A DNA stretch of 64,000 nucleotides from Clostridia bacterium BRH_c25 (GTDB lineage Bacteria; Bacillota_A; Clostridia; Lutisporales; Lutisporaceae): NCBI GenBank assembly GCA_001515955.1, contig LOES01000167.1, positions 1 to 64,000 of the forward strand, read 5' to 3'. Under the pieces are notes generated by a model. It saw nothing but the letters and a program-made list of their open reading frames with translations, was not told where the DNA came from and searched no databases. Position numbers and translations under genes: made by a program. Positions within the stretch are counted from its first letter, which is position 1; the number at the start of each line of letters is the position of its first letter. This document shows, one piece after another, positions 17,901 to 26,795 of the stretch.

Positions 17901-19208
17901 TTGTAAATACCCTGATAATCCGGTTAACATAAATGTAGAAATTGGATGCAATGGATATATACCTTCAACTATTACACGGTCAAAAAGCCCTTTGTCTTTC
18001 CAAAGGCCTTTTAATGGTAGCCATTTATCAATTTTCGAATAGATATCAATCCAAGTATCCTTATTTCTCTTTTGCCAAGATTTAATATAGGTTTCAAAAG
18101 CCTCTTTATCTTTACGATCAATTAAGTTAGCAAAAACTGTTTCTAAGTTTGATGACAAGTGATATTTGTCACTGGCATCATACCTTCCGATATACCGACT
18201 AATATTACGTGTTTTATCAACTCTTTGCAAATACGCTTTAATATCCGATTGGATAAAGTTTATCATCTGTATATTTCCATCAGCATTTTGCACGGCTTCA
18301 AAAATCTGTTGAAGAGCACTATCGCCAGATTGTGCAGAATTAGCAGAAGAAGCATACTCTAAATATCTACCAAATTCGTCAAAGATGATTACTATTTTAT
18401 TAAACGTACCGCTTATTCCACAGTACTCCGCAAGCAGGGTTTCTAATACAGAATTTGCAGATACGCCCTCATCCCATCTGATCTCATGTCCATTGATTTC
18501 TTCATATACACCATTAATAATATCGAAGGCTGTTTTATCCTCGGCTAAGGTCATCCTAAGTTTTTCTGCTAGTTCTGTACCTTTTTGGTGCCAATCGAAA
18601 TCTAAAGCCTTTTGCTCGAAGAGTAATATGTTTGAGTCAATATTTCGCTCTAAGAAGCGAAAAGCTGTTTCATGAGCTCTGTTAAGTTTTTTTAAATTGT
18701 CATCAGAATATCCATATAATCTCAAACTTCTGCCTGCAGCCCTCAATATTTCGTAATGTAAATTGAAGTCACGCATACCGTTGATTGCTAAAACAAGATT
18801 TGGCTTTTCGCCGGTACCTTCAATCGTTTTAACGGTTTCGCTGTCGATGCGCCTTATGTTATCAATTACCTTCTTGTATGTATCGGGCATATAGTCTTTC
18901 CCAGATAGGACTTGCGCTAATGTCACAGCCAAGTGAGATTTACCAGTACCATATTCAGCAATAACCAGCGTAAAGGGGTTTCCACGCTGGTCATCTTCAA
19001 TTTTGTTTGCAATAATTTTGAAGAAAGAAACAGTATCGGTCATTTTGCTGCCAGTTTGCTCATCAGAAATGCCGAAATATTCTCTGCCGTGGAATACAAA
19101 ACTGCTAGCAACTTTAGCAGCTTTGGACGGATTATAAAACCAGTCAACTTGTACTGCTCCTTCAAAAAACAAATCTTCTCTAAATCCAATAATATCCCCA
19201 ATACGCAT
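14961..19208 (-). CDS. Second SspC-like large P-loop ATPase
   Basis: About 1415 residues. Walker A is AEYGTGKSH (84-92), Walker B IIFDEF (274-279), and YPLHPISTF occurs at 418-426. The same three signatures, in order, occur in the ATPase at 29652-33296 (GAYGRGKSH, IIYDEF, YPLHPISTF), so the two are paralogues; this one is about 200 residues longer, with an extra helical C-terminal region. I chose ATG 19208, behind GGGGGT, over an upstream GTG. It is the last gene of the phosphorothioation operon and follows its partner DUF4007 protein by 11 bp. As an SspC-type ATPase it may drive DNA remodelling for nicking, modification or sensing; that is inferred. BREX BrxC-like ATPases share the Walker pattern, but no other BREX gene is present. 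Confidence 0.8.
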   Translation of the reverse strand: MRIGDIIGFREDLFFEGAVQVDWFYNPSKAAKVASSFVFHGREYFGISDEQTGSKMTDTVSFFKIIANKIEDDQRGNPFTLVIAEYGTGKSHLAVTLAQVLSGKDYMPDTYKKVIDNIRRIDSETVKTIEGTGEKPNLVLAINGMRDFNLHYEILRAAGRSLRLYGYSDDNLKKLNRAHETAFRFLERNIDSNILLFEQKALDFDWHQKGTELAEKLRMTLAEDKTAFDIINGVYEEINGHEIRWDEGVSANSVLETLLAEYCGISGTFNKIVIIFDEFGRYLEYASSANSAQSGDSALQQIFEAVQNADGNIQMINFIQSDIKAYLQRVDKTRNISRYIGRYDASDKYHLSSNLETVFANLIDRKDKEAFETYIKSWQKRNKDTWIDIYSKIDKWLPLKGLWKDKGLFDRVIVEGIYPLHPISTFMLTGLSGYLQNRSSLTLVNTHIIALSAYELLENQECPLVLPEQLLNGDLYSEMLVAEQEGRQLSRHCIRYDNILRKFGDKFSENMCKVLRANLVLKLLRFRTANCGEAKLALSICSGLSVRNIEQELVWLENEYAVLGFDEHTGSFDFLEDSSGAHDFRTFYRRIKAGQTLSMSVFDNSSVREIAGVLTPLNTNFSVENKIKSNEWQFTQDLFHITEVSEAYIDSLISDFKNSTAPEKIKGQLIWLYINKDTDDKVLDFVQKLSVKTVGLPIVMFLLNDVENKLYSALLEYEVLTNGISNEEKNKFGRHYTDAFLQAEDILKDTFAMLQRERLMIFPDRIKSLSNRLAVSLSDILNDIYSKIISFDFDGFDSKQPGRAKKSYCSILKLLLSGSINANTIQSSPVEVRNRFEATLFESGKNSWKCINSNYQIIPPKDPKVLAIYSYLEQKLKDSKGLNCKDIFDKLSMPPYGLNDYIIVYLISVFCANLSYCIRPVYKKEAYSVAKWKDLIIGDNKVEVGMLRETCFILVNAGAVIDNYLRLFKRVEGNDDINLVNDYLNELQQLAQSEEIPAELEAQYKLCEYRLNEGIKILSTWNRTIDDLINKYEMAAENGDVYAALQGISAIENPGIYGVFSGSYVMSEQAKEQLKSIKNKLKAFVEPKLIPWIKDQRCYSVESMSQYKKHYKRIVSLLQDLSYFDEASFADRHGEVELQNREEIRERQELKANCSKFMSEKVITKFVAYTTLLDWEKQGIELLASIEKHKDFLGSDYMNLSNKISARVNEIVEVHNKIKVDMDDIWNDMYELSDIDMVESMIERIDYVCKKGIPSSDRTDFVELQKVLEAFISDTKELEELNLDREGFEGKFNVLYEKYSKDGVEIDILHILDSIADAAREKMNSKETEWIKTYILSVSNDISRAKALEWIERTINLPLYLSADTKEKYLQAKVVINKFLSDANIEDVLFHFRKLNNSEQEICMEKLLDIIRTEC

Positions 19209-19219
19209 AGCTTTACCCC

Positions 19220-20038
19220 CTAGCACAACAAGCTGTATGCTTTCTCTATCATTGCATCTGAGCTTGCGTTTTTTATAATCGTAAACGGTGATAGCTGTCC
19301 ATTAATTCTAATAATGCTTTTTTCGAATAGTTTTTCCAATATGCTATATGCCACTGTATCCGCAATACCGAAGGCTGCGGCGAACTTCAAGGTTAATAAT
19401 TGGTCAGCAGTTATTTCGTCATACTGTGGAAATATCTGCTCCCATTCATATAAGAGAGCATATGCATACACATATAAAAGTTCATTTTTAAAGTTTTGAG
19501 CGACTATCTTTAATATCTCTTTGCTTCTTGATATGAGACTAAATGTTTCAAAACTAATTTCATAAGTAGTAAAGAATGGTCCCATATTCACAGCTTTTTT
19601 TGTTGCAAAAACAGGTTGCTTTTTTAACTCATCTTCAAGAAGCAAGAATCTGATTCCATCTGGATAATTTGGTAATATGCCTCTTATCAACAGCTTCCAT
19701 AAAAATGCGCCAGTGGAAGGTGATGTAAGGCGGATATGACACAAAAGCTGTGTTACTTCTTCACGCAATCCTAAATCTTCTCTCATGATTATATTGCCAA
19801 GTTTTGTCCTTTTGAGTTTGTATTTACCACTTTGATTACTTATGTTTTCAACTAATCCCATATAAATTGCATAATCAATGTGTGGTTCGACCTTCCCACT
19901 AGATTTACCAGTAGGAATGCCTGTTATTTCCGATATTTCCTCCTTTGATAACGCATCATTCATATCAGTAATCTCTAATAGTCTGCTTAAATATTCTAAA
20001 GTTGGTGGAAATGTTTGGTGAAAATTTACTTTACTCAT
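19220..20038 (-). CDS. Second DUF4007 (SspB-like) protein, diverged
   Basis: 272 residues, start ATG 20038 within the ATGAGTAA overlap with the dptH stop and behind AAGGAG; a longer reading is not supported. It begins MSKVNFHQTFPPTLEYLSRL, matching the H-x-TF start of DUF4007 proteins, then has a helix-turn-helix-like region (SKEEISEITGIPTGKSSGKV), YAIYMGLVENIS, and LKRTKLGNIIMREDLGLREE, which aligns with the LTPFGEIVYENDRYIEE segment of the first copy. It lacks the IRKGWLYKG motif following HDTF in that copy. SspB proteins of this family are reported nickases in single-strand phosphorothioation. This diverged copy may have another specificity, or may read rather than write the mark. It is translationally coupled to dptH and to the second ATPase. 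Confidence 0.72.
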   Translation of the reverse strand: MSKVNFHQTFPPTLEYLSRLLEITDMNDALSKEEISEITGIPTGKSSGKVEPHIDYAIYMGLVENISNQSGKYKLKRTKLGNIIMREDLGLREEVTQLLCHIRLTSPSTGAFLWKLLIRGILPNYPDGIRFLLLEDELKKQPVFATKKAVNMGPFFTTYEISFETFSLISRSKEILKIVAQNFKNELLYVYAYALLYEWEQIFPQYDEITADQLLTLKFAAAFGIADTVAYSILEKLFEKSIIRINGQLSPFTIIKNASSDAMIEKAYSLLC

Positions 20039-23000
20039 GATTTTCAGTTCTCTCCTTAAAGGATGCAATTTTTGTAACACTAGGGTTTGTTGGGCCAAAG
20101 TCCCCATTTAATTTTTCACGCTCACCGGCAATAATACATTGTCCTTTTTGTAGTCCTCTTAGCAAATCAGCCCATTTACTGGTGTTTCCAAGCTGTTTAG
20201 ATGTTACTGCTAAATCGTTATCAGCAGGTTTAAAATATACTCTGAATGCAGCTTGTTGTAACCTATTTATCTCTGCATCATCTAATTGAGGCTTTAAAAA
20301 TTGTGTAGCAAACCATGCAGACCATCCAAATTTTCTTCCTTCAGTTAATATCTTTGCACTTGGCGAGTTCGATTTATGGGATAAATTCTGAGCTTCATCA
20401 AGTACAACAACAAAAGGATTATCTTTATTACCATACTTTTTGTTATAATGCCATGCATCCCATAACATAAGCTCTGTAATAACTACTTGCAATTCTCTGA
20501 CAAAATTGGTTAATTGAAAAATTGTTAAGGTACCTTCCGAATTAGTAACATCATTCCAATCAAACTCATTGTCACAATTAAAAGTCACTGAGTCAAAGAA
20601 AGGTGTAAGCTTTGAAACTACGCTCTTTGAAAAGCTTGTATTAATATCGTCAAGTTCTTTTCTAAAAATTTGCATATTCATATTTTCACCGAATTTTTCT
20701 AAACCATTTTTGCAGGCAGCATAAATAGCAGAAAACTGCTGCTCCCCAAACTTATAAACATTTGTAAATATGTCTGCAATTCTTGTGGCAACATCTGATA
20801 TCTTTTCAGGTGCCCTCATACCTAATACTTCGATTTCCTGTCTGCGGAATGGATTAATCGGCACACCCTCAAAGTAAACTATTCTTTGAACAATTTTATT
20901 CTGTAGGTGGTTGATAAACTCTGGCTCTAATTGGTCTAGTCTAAATCCTTCAGTATAATCAAAAACCATTGATGATATGCCTTGCTCTGATAATTCACTT
21001 AGCATGGTCTGCATTAAATAAGTTTTCCCTTGCCCGGAGCTACCTGTAATAAGCAAATGTCTATTAGAAAGCTTTGGATGACCAAAACTCCAGTTCACAA
21101 TATTACCTCTGTTATCTTTTCCGATATACACCTTTACATTAGACAATCCTGAAGCTATTGTACCTAGTTCGTTATTAGATTCCTGACCTGATCCAATGTC
21201 TATCGGATTTGAATCACCTACGCTATTTTCGTTTGTAAGTACTGGGAGAACCTCACGTGGAGGAACAACGACCGTATCAGTCACGGCATCTGGAGTAGGA
21301 GTTAGAATAATATCAGGGACAATTACTATGTCTTCCATTTCAGATTCATCTTCTATAATTATAGAATCTTCAATTATTTCAGGAATAATATCCACATATT
21401 CAACTGCTGCTGTATCATCCCCTAAAATGAGCTTTTGGATGACGCTTTGAGGGATAGATAATATTTCTATTGAATTTGGTGTGTTAATTGTATTGCTAGT
21501 CGTGTTATTTCCTTGCATATCAACCCAATATCCCATTACTTTCCCATTCCATTCAATAACAAAATCGCCATCTAAAATTGATTTCAATCCAGCCGCAAGT
21601 TTAAGATATTCCTCTGTATTATCATGAAAAGTTATCTGCGAAAATGTTAACGCACGGTATAATTGGGCATACCAATAACGCCGTCTTATCGAATCGTTAG
21701 GCATAGGTTTAAACAGTTCTGCTAAAACGGAAAGGCCATGCTCAACCTGTGTAATCGCCTTTGTTATATGTTCTGTAGAATTTGCAAACTTTGCAATTTT
21801 ACATTCTATAACAGTTGCAATTAAGTGTAGTTTTCCATCATCGCCTATCTTTGCTGACACATTTAAAAAATCAGGACGTGACTTACTCTCCCTAGCAGTG
21901 TTATAAACATCCTTAGTAAACCAATGTCTGTATGAATCTAAATAGAAGACTATATTTAAAGCTTCACTGGAACTTTGCTTTTGCATTTGAACAGATGTCA
22001 AAATATAAGCCATAAACTCATTTATGTTATATGTGTTTTGATTAATTGCACTTAGTAAGCTTACTCCATCGAGCTTTGCAGCTTCCTTAACACATATCTC
22101 AGCAGCAGCTTTTGCTCGTTCATCAGACCATTTGAAAAGATTACGAACACGTTGTTCAAAGCGCTTTTTCACCTGTCTTACAATAGAATCTCTTGCAGTA
22201 ATTGTTAGGTTATACTGTCCATGATGGCCTTTACCAGTCGAAAACCCTATAATTGAATATATATTTTGTCTATATGCATCATTTTTAAGTAAAGCACCGT
22301 CCATGCCGCCATCTATACAGATTACCCAATAGGACTTTTGATGTAATAAATCTATTAAGTCACGTCTTTCACCATCAATACATACTTCTTTAACGACAAC
22401 CACCTTTTTGCATGGCCACTCGTTAAGATGATTGTTGTAATACACCAACTGACTATGGATAGTAGAAGCTTCGAATTGTGATTGAGTAAGTTCAACACGT
22501 CTTTTAACACTGGTCTGGGATGATGGAGTTGGCTTAAAAACAATTGGATACTTGCAATCGCTTGGGCACAGGGTTGTATCATCAGTATTTGGAACAAAAC
22601 CAAAATTGTCTACCTTTAATAAATCCATCATAAAAACAATATCCGTGTTTAAAGGAAGTAGTTTTTTAATATCCTCCTTTGAAGTCCACTCATTTAAAAA
22701 TATTTTTATATCTGTGTTTTCGTCCTGTGAGAAAAATGTGTTTACCCAATATGATAAGTAGTTACGCCCCCCTCTATTCTCCGGCTTAACCAGAATATTC
22801 AATGTCAACTTTAATGGAATGTCAGATTCAGTACGTTGTTTTTTTATTCTGTCTATATATTTGTGCATTGCTGCAACAATCGGCTGCAGTTCTGAAGGAT
22901 CAATAAATGCTATAGCTAATTCATAAGCTTTATTAGGAAAAGCGTTAATATAGTCTTCAATAACATCGAATATCATTAGTGCATCTGCATCTACACGAGT

Positions 23001-25250
23001 TAGTTCCCCCTCAGAAAAATCATCATCAAAAACAGCTTCTTTTCTCAGCATATCTTTAATTCTGATATTTTCCTGTGCATTTGCATTCCCACAGAGGCAA
23101 AAGTTCCCAAATGTATGCAAGTTTCCAAAATACTGTCTCCCTGTTGTAGGAAAAACATCTAATGCTTGATGGATGCATGAAAGTTGGATTAGCTCCTGAA
23201 GATTTGAAACAGCAGCTTTTTGTGATATCTTTGATAAATCATCAGCATCAGATATTGACTTACTCCACCATTGCTCACAACCATCTAAGATGAATACTGA
23301 CTGATGTACTAGTTTTTGTAAAATAACGGGATGCCAAGGCGGAATAATACAGAAATCTATTTCCTCATCGCGAGTGACTGAAAAATCATTCTGCTCGATG
23401 GAAAAAGCATGAATATACAAATTTAAGACCCACTTTAAATTTTCAGTAAAACTGCTTTCTAATATGTTGTTACCCAGTTTAATGTATGTATCCGTGAAAA
23501 CATTAATCTCATCTAAGCTTGCATAGAAGCCCTTTGATGTCAATGCTTTACAAAAGTTTACGAATTCTGCACCAAGCTTAGAAAATTCCGCTTTCCAAGT
23601 AAGTGCAGCTTCAGATATGTATATGGAGCTAACATCAAGCAAATCTATATAGTTTATCTCGGTTTCCTCATAAGTGTCAAAAAACTCCTGTTCACTCTTT
23701 AAGTACATGAATCGTTTTAAGTCTTTGTTTATACCAAAAGGCAAAAACGATGTTATAAATTCTTCGTTGAGTTGCTGGTATTTATAGCAAATATCAGCAA
23801 AAGAATACATCCATGCCTCATCATTTGAAAAACACCATTCATATTCTATTTCATCTAATATAGAACAACTACTATCTTTCAGGCTAAGTGTAAATTCAAT
23901 CTTGTTAAGCGTTTGGGACACACCTAACGAAGACACGCGGCCGTTTTCCACTTGTTCTTTGGCATTATTTGGAGTTAAAAAATCATTAGGGGCAGAAATG
24001 ATTTCAATATCATTTTGATCTAAATACCAGTTTCTTTTTGCTATATATTCAATCACGCCACCTGCATTATAACAAATATTTTTAAATGTGTCCTCTAATT
24101 GCTCTTCCGCAGTTGTATTTCCAGAAGTATCAATTTGATTAACAAGCTTCGCCCTGGTAAAATTAAACTCAATTTGTGTAACTGATGATGCTTCCATAGT
24201 TGATAAAATTGCAGAATATATCGTTCTTAGCATTGCATTCAAAGGGTTCCCATAAACCTTAATGGTTTTTGTACGTGGCTCATTCGGCTCCTTATGTAAT
24301 TTTAAGCCAAGTACCGCTTCAGTAATCGCAAAATCAACACCCATCAAAAGAGAGCGTAATTGATTGATATTGCGTCCTAAAATAAAATCTGATAAAGCTG
24401 ATGCATATTCATCATATGTCTTGATAGACTGATCTATCCAACCTGTATATTGCTCCGAATATGGCAAGTCATTGTTGTTATACTCCGCAATTTTCTTGTT
24501 GTACTTTTCAAATTGAGTTCTGCTGATTTTCTTAAATGTATTTCTCTCTATAAAGTCATAGTCTGTCAATAGTAAATTCTTCTGTGATTTTAATATCGTC
24601 CTAGTGTTTGGCAAGCTTTCTTCTCTCTTGCACAAATTCCAAACTGGCAGATTTTTATAAAAATATTCAATGAACATTGAAATATTGTCTATATCACTCC
24701 AGTCATCTGCTAGACAGCTAAGCTTGTAAAGATTTATAGGTACGAGTTCAAACAACCACTTAAAGAGTTTGTCAATACAGTGCTTATCGTCAGCTTCCCA
24801 TTGGCACATACTAAAAACATCAGAATAGCTGCCACGCATATCTGATTCCATTCTAGTTGAATTAATAAAGTAGATGTCATGGATTCCACCTTTGTCTTCT
24901 ATGACCTCTGTCCCCATGAGAATAACAAGGAGTTTTTCGTTTGCATTTGGTAGAATATTTCTATATTGTGTTAAGCTATCGTCCATATCTATCCATTCAT
25001 TTTGCTGCATCGAAGTGATGGCGGGAGCAAAGTCTGTATGATGAACATTCTTAAATTCAATAAATTTAGGGTAGGATAATTTAGCAATAAACCTTATGCC
25101 CATCTGTTCACAGTATTGTTTCATTCCTCTGCAGAATAAATCATAAATACGTACATCTTCAAAACCATCTATTCGTATTATGGTTTTACTTGATTCATGG
25201 GGTTTTTGTTTTAGCACATATTTGTTCAAGGTTGTCACTATGTATTTCAT
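20031..25250 (-). CDS. dptH: DptH-like phosphorothioation-dependent restriction protein (HerA-type ATPase)
   Basis: 1739 residues, the size expected for DptH/DndH. The C-terminal quarter is a HerA/FtsK-like ATPase: Walker A GSSGQGKT at 1403-1410, FDYTEGF shortly after, Walker B VVVLDEAQN with D1618-E1619, and an arginine-finger-like GRKFGW region. The long N-terminal part has no clear motif until a PD-(D/E)XK-like pattern, D1127 (SRPDFLNV) followed by E1149-C-K1151 (ATVIECKIAK), which could be the DNA-cutting centre. An acidic, valine-rich linker separates it from the ATPase. It overlaps dptG by 4 bp (ATGA) and the second DUF4007 gene by 8 bp. DptFGH complexes attack DNA lacking phosphorothioate marks. 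The nuclease reading is my inference. Confidence 0.82.
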   Translation of the reverse strand: MKYIVTTLNKYVLKQKPHESSKTIIRIDGFEDVRIYDLFCRGMKQYCEQMGIRFIAKLSYPKFIEFKNVHHTDFAPAITSMQQNEWIDMDDSLTQYRNILPNANEKLLVILMGTEVIEDKGGIHDIYFINSTRMESDMRGSYSDVFSMCQWEADDKHCIDKLFKWLFELVPINLYKLSCLADDWSDIDNISMFIEYFYKNLPVWNLCKREESLPNTRTILKSQKNLLLTDYDFIERNTFKKISRTQFEKYNKKIAEYNNNDLPYSEQYTGWIDQSIKTYDEYASALSDFILGRNINQLRSLLMGVDFAITEAVLGLKLHKEPNEPRTKTIKVYGNPLNAMLRTIYSAILSTMEASSVTQIEFNFTRAKLVNQIDTSGNTTAEEQLEDTFKNICYNAGGVIEYIAKRNWYLDQNDIEIISAPNDFLTPNNAKEQVENGRVSSLGVSQTLNKIEFTLSLKDSSCSILDEIEYEWCFSNDEAWMYSFADICYKYQQLNEEFITSFLPFGINKDLKRFMYLKSEQEFFDTYEETEINYIDLLDVSSIYISEAALTWKAEFSKLGAEFVNFCKALTSKGFYASLDEINVFTDTYIKLGNNILESSFTENLKWVLNLYIHAFSIEQNDFSVTRDEEIDFCIIPPWHPVILQKLVHQSVFILDGCEQWWSKSISDADDLSKISQKAAVSNLQELIQLSCIHQALDVFPTTGRQYFGNLHTFGNFCLCGNANAQENIRIKDMLRKEAVFDDDFSEGELTRVDADALMIFDVIEDYINAFPNKAYELAIAFIDPSELQPIVAAMHKYIDRIKKQRTESDIPLKLTLNILVKPENRGGRNYLSYWVNTFFSQDENTDIKIFLNEWTSKEDIKKLLPLNTDIVFMMDLLKVDNFGFVPNTDDTTLCPSDCKYPIVFKPTPSSQTSVKRRVELTQSQFEASTIHSQLVYYNNHLNEWPCKKVVVVKEVCIDGERRDLIDLLHQKSYWVICIDGGMDGALLKNDAYRQNIYSIIGFSTGKGHHGQYNLTITARDSIVRQVKKRFEQRVRNLFKWSDERAKAAAEICVKEAAKLDGVSLLSAINQNTYNINEFMAYILTSVQMQKQSSSEALNIVFYLDSYRHWFTKDVYNTARESKSRPDFLNVSAKIGDDGKLHLIATVIECKIAKFANSTEHITKAITQVEHGLSVLAELFKPMPNDSIRRRYWYAQLYRALTFSQITFHDNTEEYLKLAAGLKSILDGDFVIEWNGKVMGYWVDMQGNNTTSNTINTPNSIEILSIPQSVIQKLILGDDTAAVEYVDIIPEIIEDSIIIEDESEMEDIVIVPDIILTPTPDAVTDTVVVPPREVLPVLTNENSVGDSNPIDIGSGQESNNELGTIASGLSNVKVYIGKDNRGNIVNWSFGHPKLSNRHLLITGSSGQGKTYLMQTMLSELSEQGISSMVFDYTEGFRLDQLEPEFINHLQNKIVQRIVYFEGVPINPFRRQEIEVLGMRAPEKISDVATRIADIFTNVYKFGEQQFSAIYAACKNGLEKFGENMNMQIFRKELDDINTSFSKSVVSKLTPFFDSVTFNCDNEFDWNDVTNSEGTLTIFQLTNFVRELQVVITELMLWDAWHYNKKYGNKDNPFVVVLDEAQNLSHKSNSPSAKILTEGRKFGWSAWFATQFLKPQLDDAEINRLQQAAFRVYFKPADNDLAVTSKQLGNTSKWADLLRGLQKGQCIIAGEREKLNGDFGPTNPSVTKIASFKERTENHE

Positions 25251-26776
25251 TGCAATATTACCTCCGAATATGGATTTACAACAATAGATGTTGCATCCGA
25301 TAAGTCACGCAAAAATCCTGTATTTTTCAAGAAGTCCTGAAACTCTTTTTCATTTGAAGCAAATGAGTTTGCTTGCTCAGCATCTAACTTTGTTCCACTA
25401 ACACACTTCTTGTACTGCTTTGCACCTATTACAATATTAAAATGACTATACACTTCATCTAAAAACATATCAAATGTCATTTTCCCTTGGGGCTTAATAA
25501 TAGAAAGCACTATAAACTTTACTAAATCTTCGGAGAGTGAAAATCTTTCCTGTCCACCCCGCAACGGAATGATACACTGCATTTCTTTACCAAGTCTCTT
25601 GAACATATTCAATGTATGTGTTTTTGATTTAGCTAGGTATTCAAATGGGGAAAGCAGTTTGGAGGCTCCTTCATTTTGTTCTAAATATATGCTTGTCATT
25701 TTATTAATTGCATTTACAAATAGTTCTTCAATCTTTCTATAACTACCAGCAGATATTTTCATTACAGTATTTCCAGCTTTTTTTGAGCGCAAATCTACTA
25801 TCCAAGGAGAAGACGAAACACCAAGATATTCTATAGTTCGGTGACACATCATTCGCATAATCTGTAAAATAATACCTTTCGATAGAAGTTCAATACGTGT
25901 TATCGGGTGCATATCGTTTGACAAAAAATTTATCAGTTCAGAAATTGTATTTTGTCCACAGTCAATATATCCAGTTGCCGGGATAAACCCAATCTGCTTT
26001 TTAATCCAAAGCTTTTCAGGATCAATGTTTTGATTTTTAAGCCACGAATCATATATCCAGTTTGCCAACTTTGAGAAATCCTCACCATTTGCTGTGATTA
26101 GATGCTTTAATAAACTCTCAAGTAAAATTTTATCAGTAGGTTCACAAGCCTGTAATGCTTGCAAGATGTGCAAGTAGAACACCTCACCGCCCCTTGCCAT
26201 AAAGTTATGTCTTGAAAAGTCAAACAACATTTCAATATCCGTATCACTTGCTGCAGGATTTCTTGATAAAGCTATTCTTGCCTTCTTATTTAGCATTGCT
26301 TCACAGAATATCAATTCAGGCGCTATCGGTAATAATGATTGAGCAGTCCAGGATCTATTTTTTAGCACTGCAGCATAGCCATACAACAAGTCTTGTATAG
26401 CTTCTATTGTGCTTTCTGCTTTATGAGCTTCAATACCTCTATCTTCGATACTTTTCTGCATTATCTGAATATTACTATTAAAAGCTTTTTCGTCCACAGA
26501 AATCTTAATGTCCTTTTTTGAACGATTATAAAAGATAAATCTTTTTAGTCCCATACGAGGCTTAACATAGTATACTAAATCTGTATTAATGTTCGAATGG
26601 AAAGCCATTGTATCTAACTCCTTGTCAAGCCCTTTTGGAGAAATGAATACAAGTAAAAACTCTATTAAGTATTCATAAAGTGATTGATCAGAAAAAATTC
26701 TATTCCCAAATAGCTGAATAGCCATATTGTCACTACCATTTGACAAATCTGCTGTAGCAGGAAAAATATTAGCCAC
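25247..26776 (-). CDS. dptG: DptG-like phosphorothioation-dependent restriction protein
   Basis: 509 residues with no membrane segment and no motif I can name. Identification rests on size and fixed position between a DptF-like ATPase and a DptH-like HerA ATPase, as in dptFGH (dndFGH) operons. The protein is largely helical, with an acidic SNDMHPITRIELLSKGII region mid-protein and a C-terminus containing KFIVLSIIKPQGKMTF. Its end overlaps the dptH start by ATGA, so synthesis is coupled. In known systems G is a structural or adaptor part of the FGH complex; its exact activity is not settled. Confidence is lower than for F and H. Confidence 0.65.
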   Translation of the reverse strand: MANIFPATADLSNGSDNMAIQLFGNRIFSDQSLYEYLIEFLLVFISPKGLDKELDTMAFHSNINTDLVYYVKPRMGLKRFIFYNRSKKDIKISVDEKAFNSNIQIMQKSIEDRGIEAHKAESTIEAIQDLLYGYAAVLKNRSWTAQSLLPIAPELIFCEAMLNKKARIALSRNPAASDTDIEMLFDFSRHNFMARGGEVFYLHILQALQACEPTDKILLESLLKHLITANGEDFSKLANWIYDSWLKNQNIDPEKLWIKKQIGFIPATGYIDCGQNTISELINFLSNDMHPITRIELLSKGIILQIMRMMCHRTIEYLGVSSSPWIVDLRSKKAGNTVMKISAGSYRKIEELFVNAINKMTSIYLEQNEGASKLLSPFEYLAKSKTHTLNMFKRLGKEMQCIIPLRGGQERFSLSEDLVKFIVLSIIKPQGKMTFDMFLDEVYSHFNIVIGAKQYKKCVSGTKLDAEQANSFASNEKEFQDFLKNTGFLRDLSDATSIVVNPYSEVILQ

Positions 26777-26795
26777 GCTTTACCCTCCATTCACA

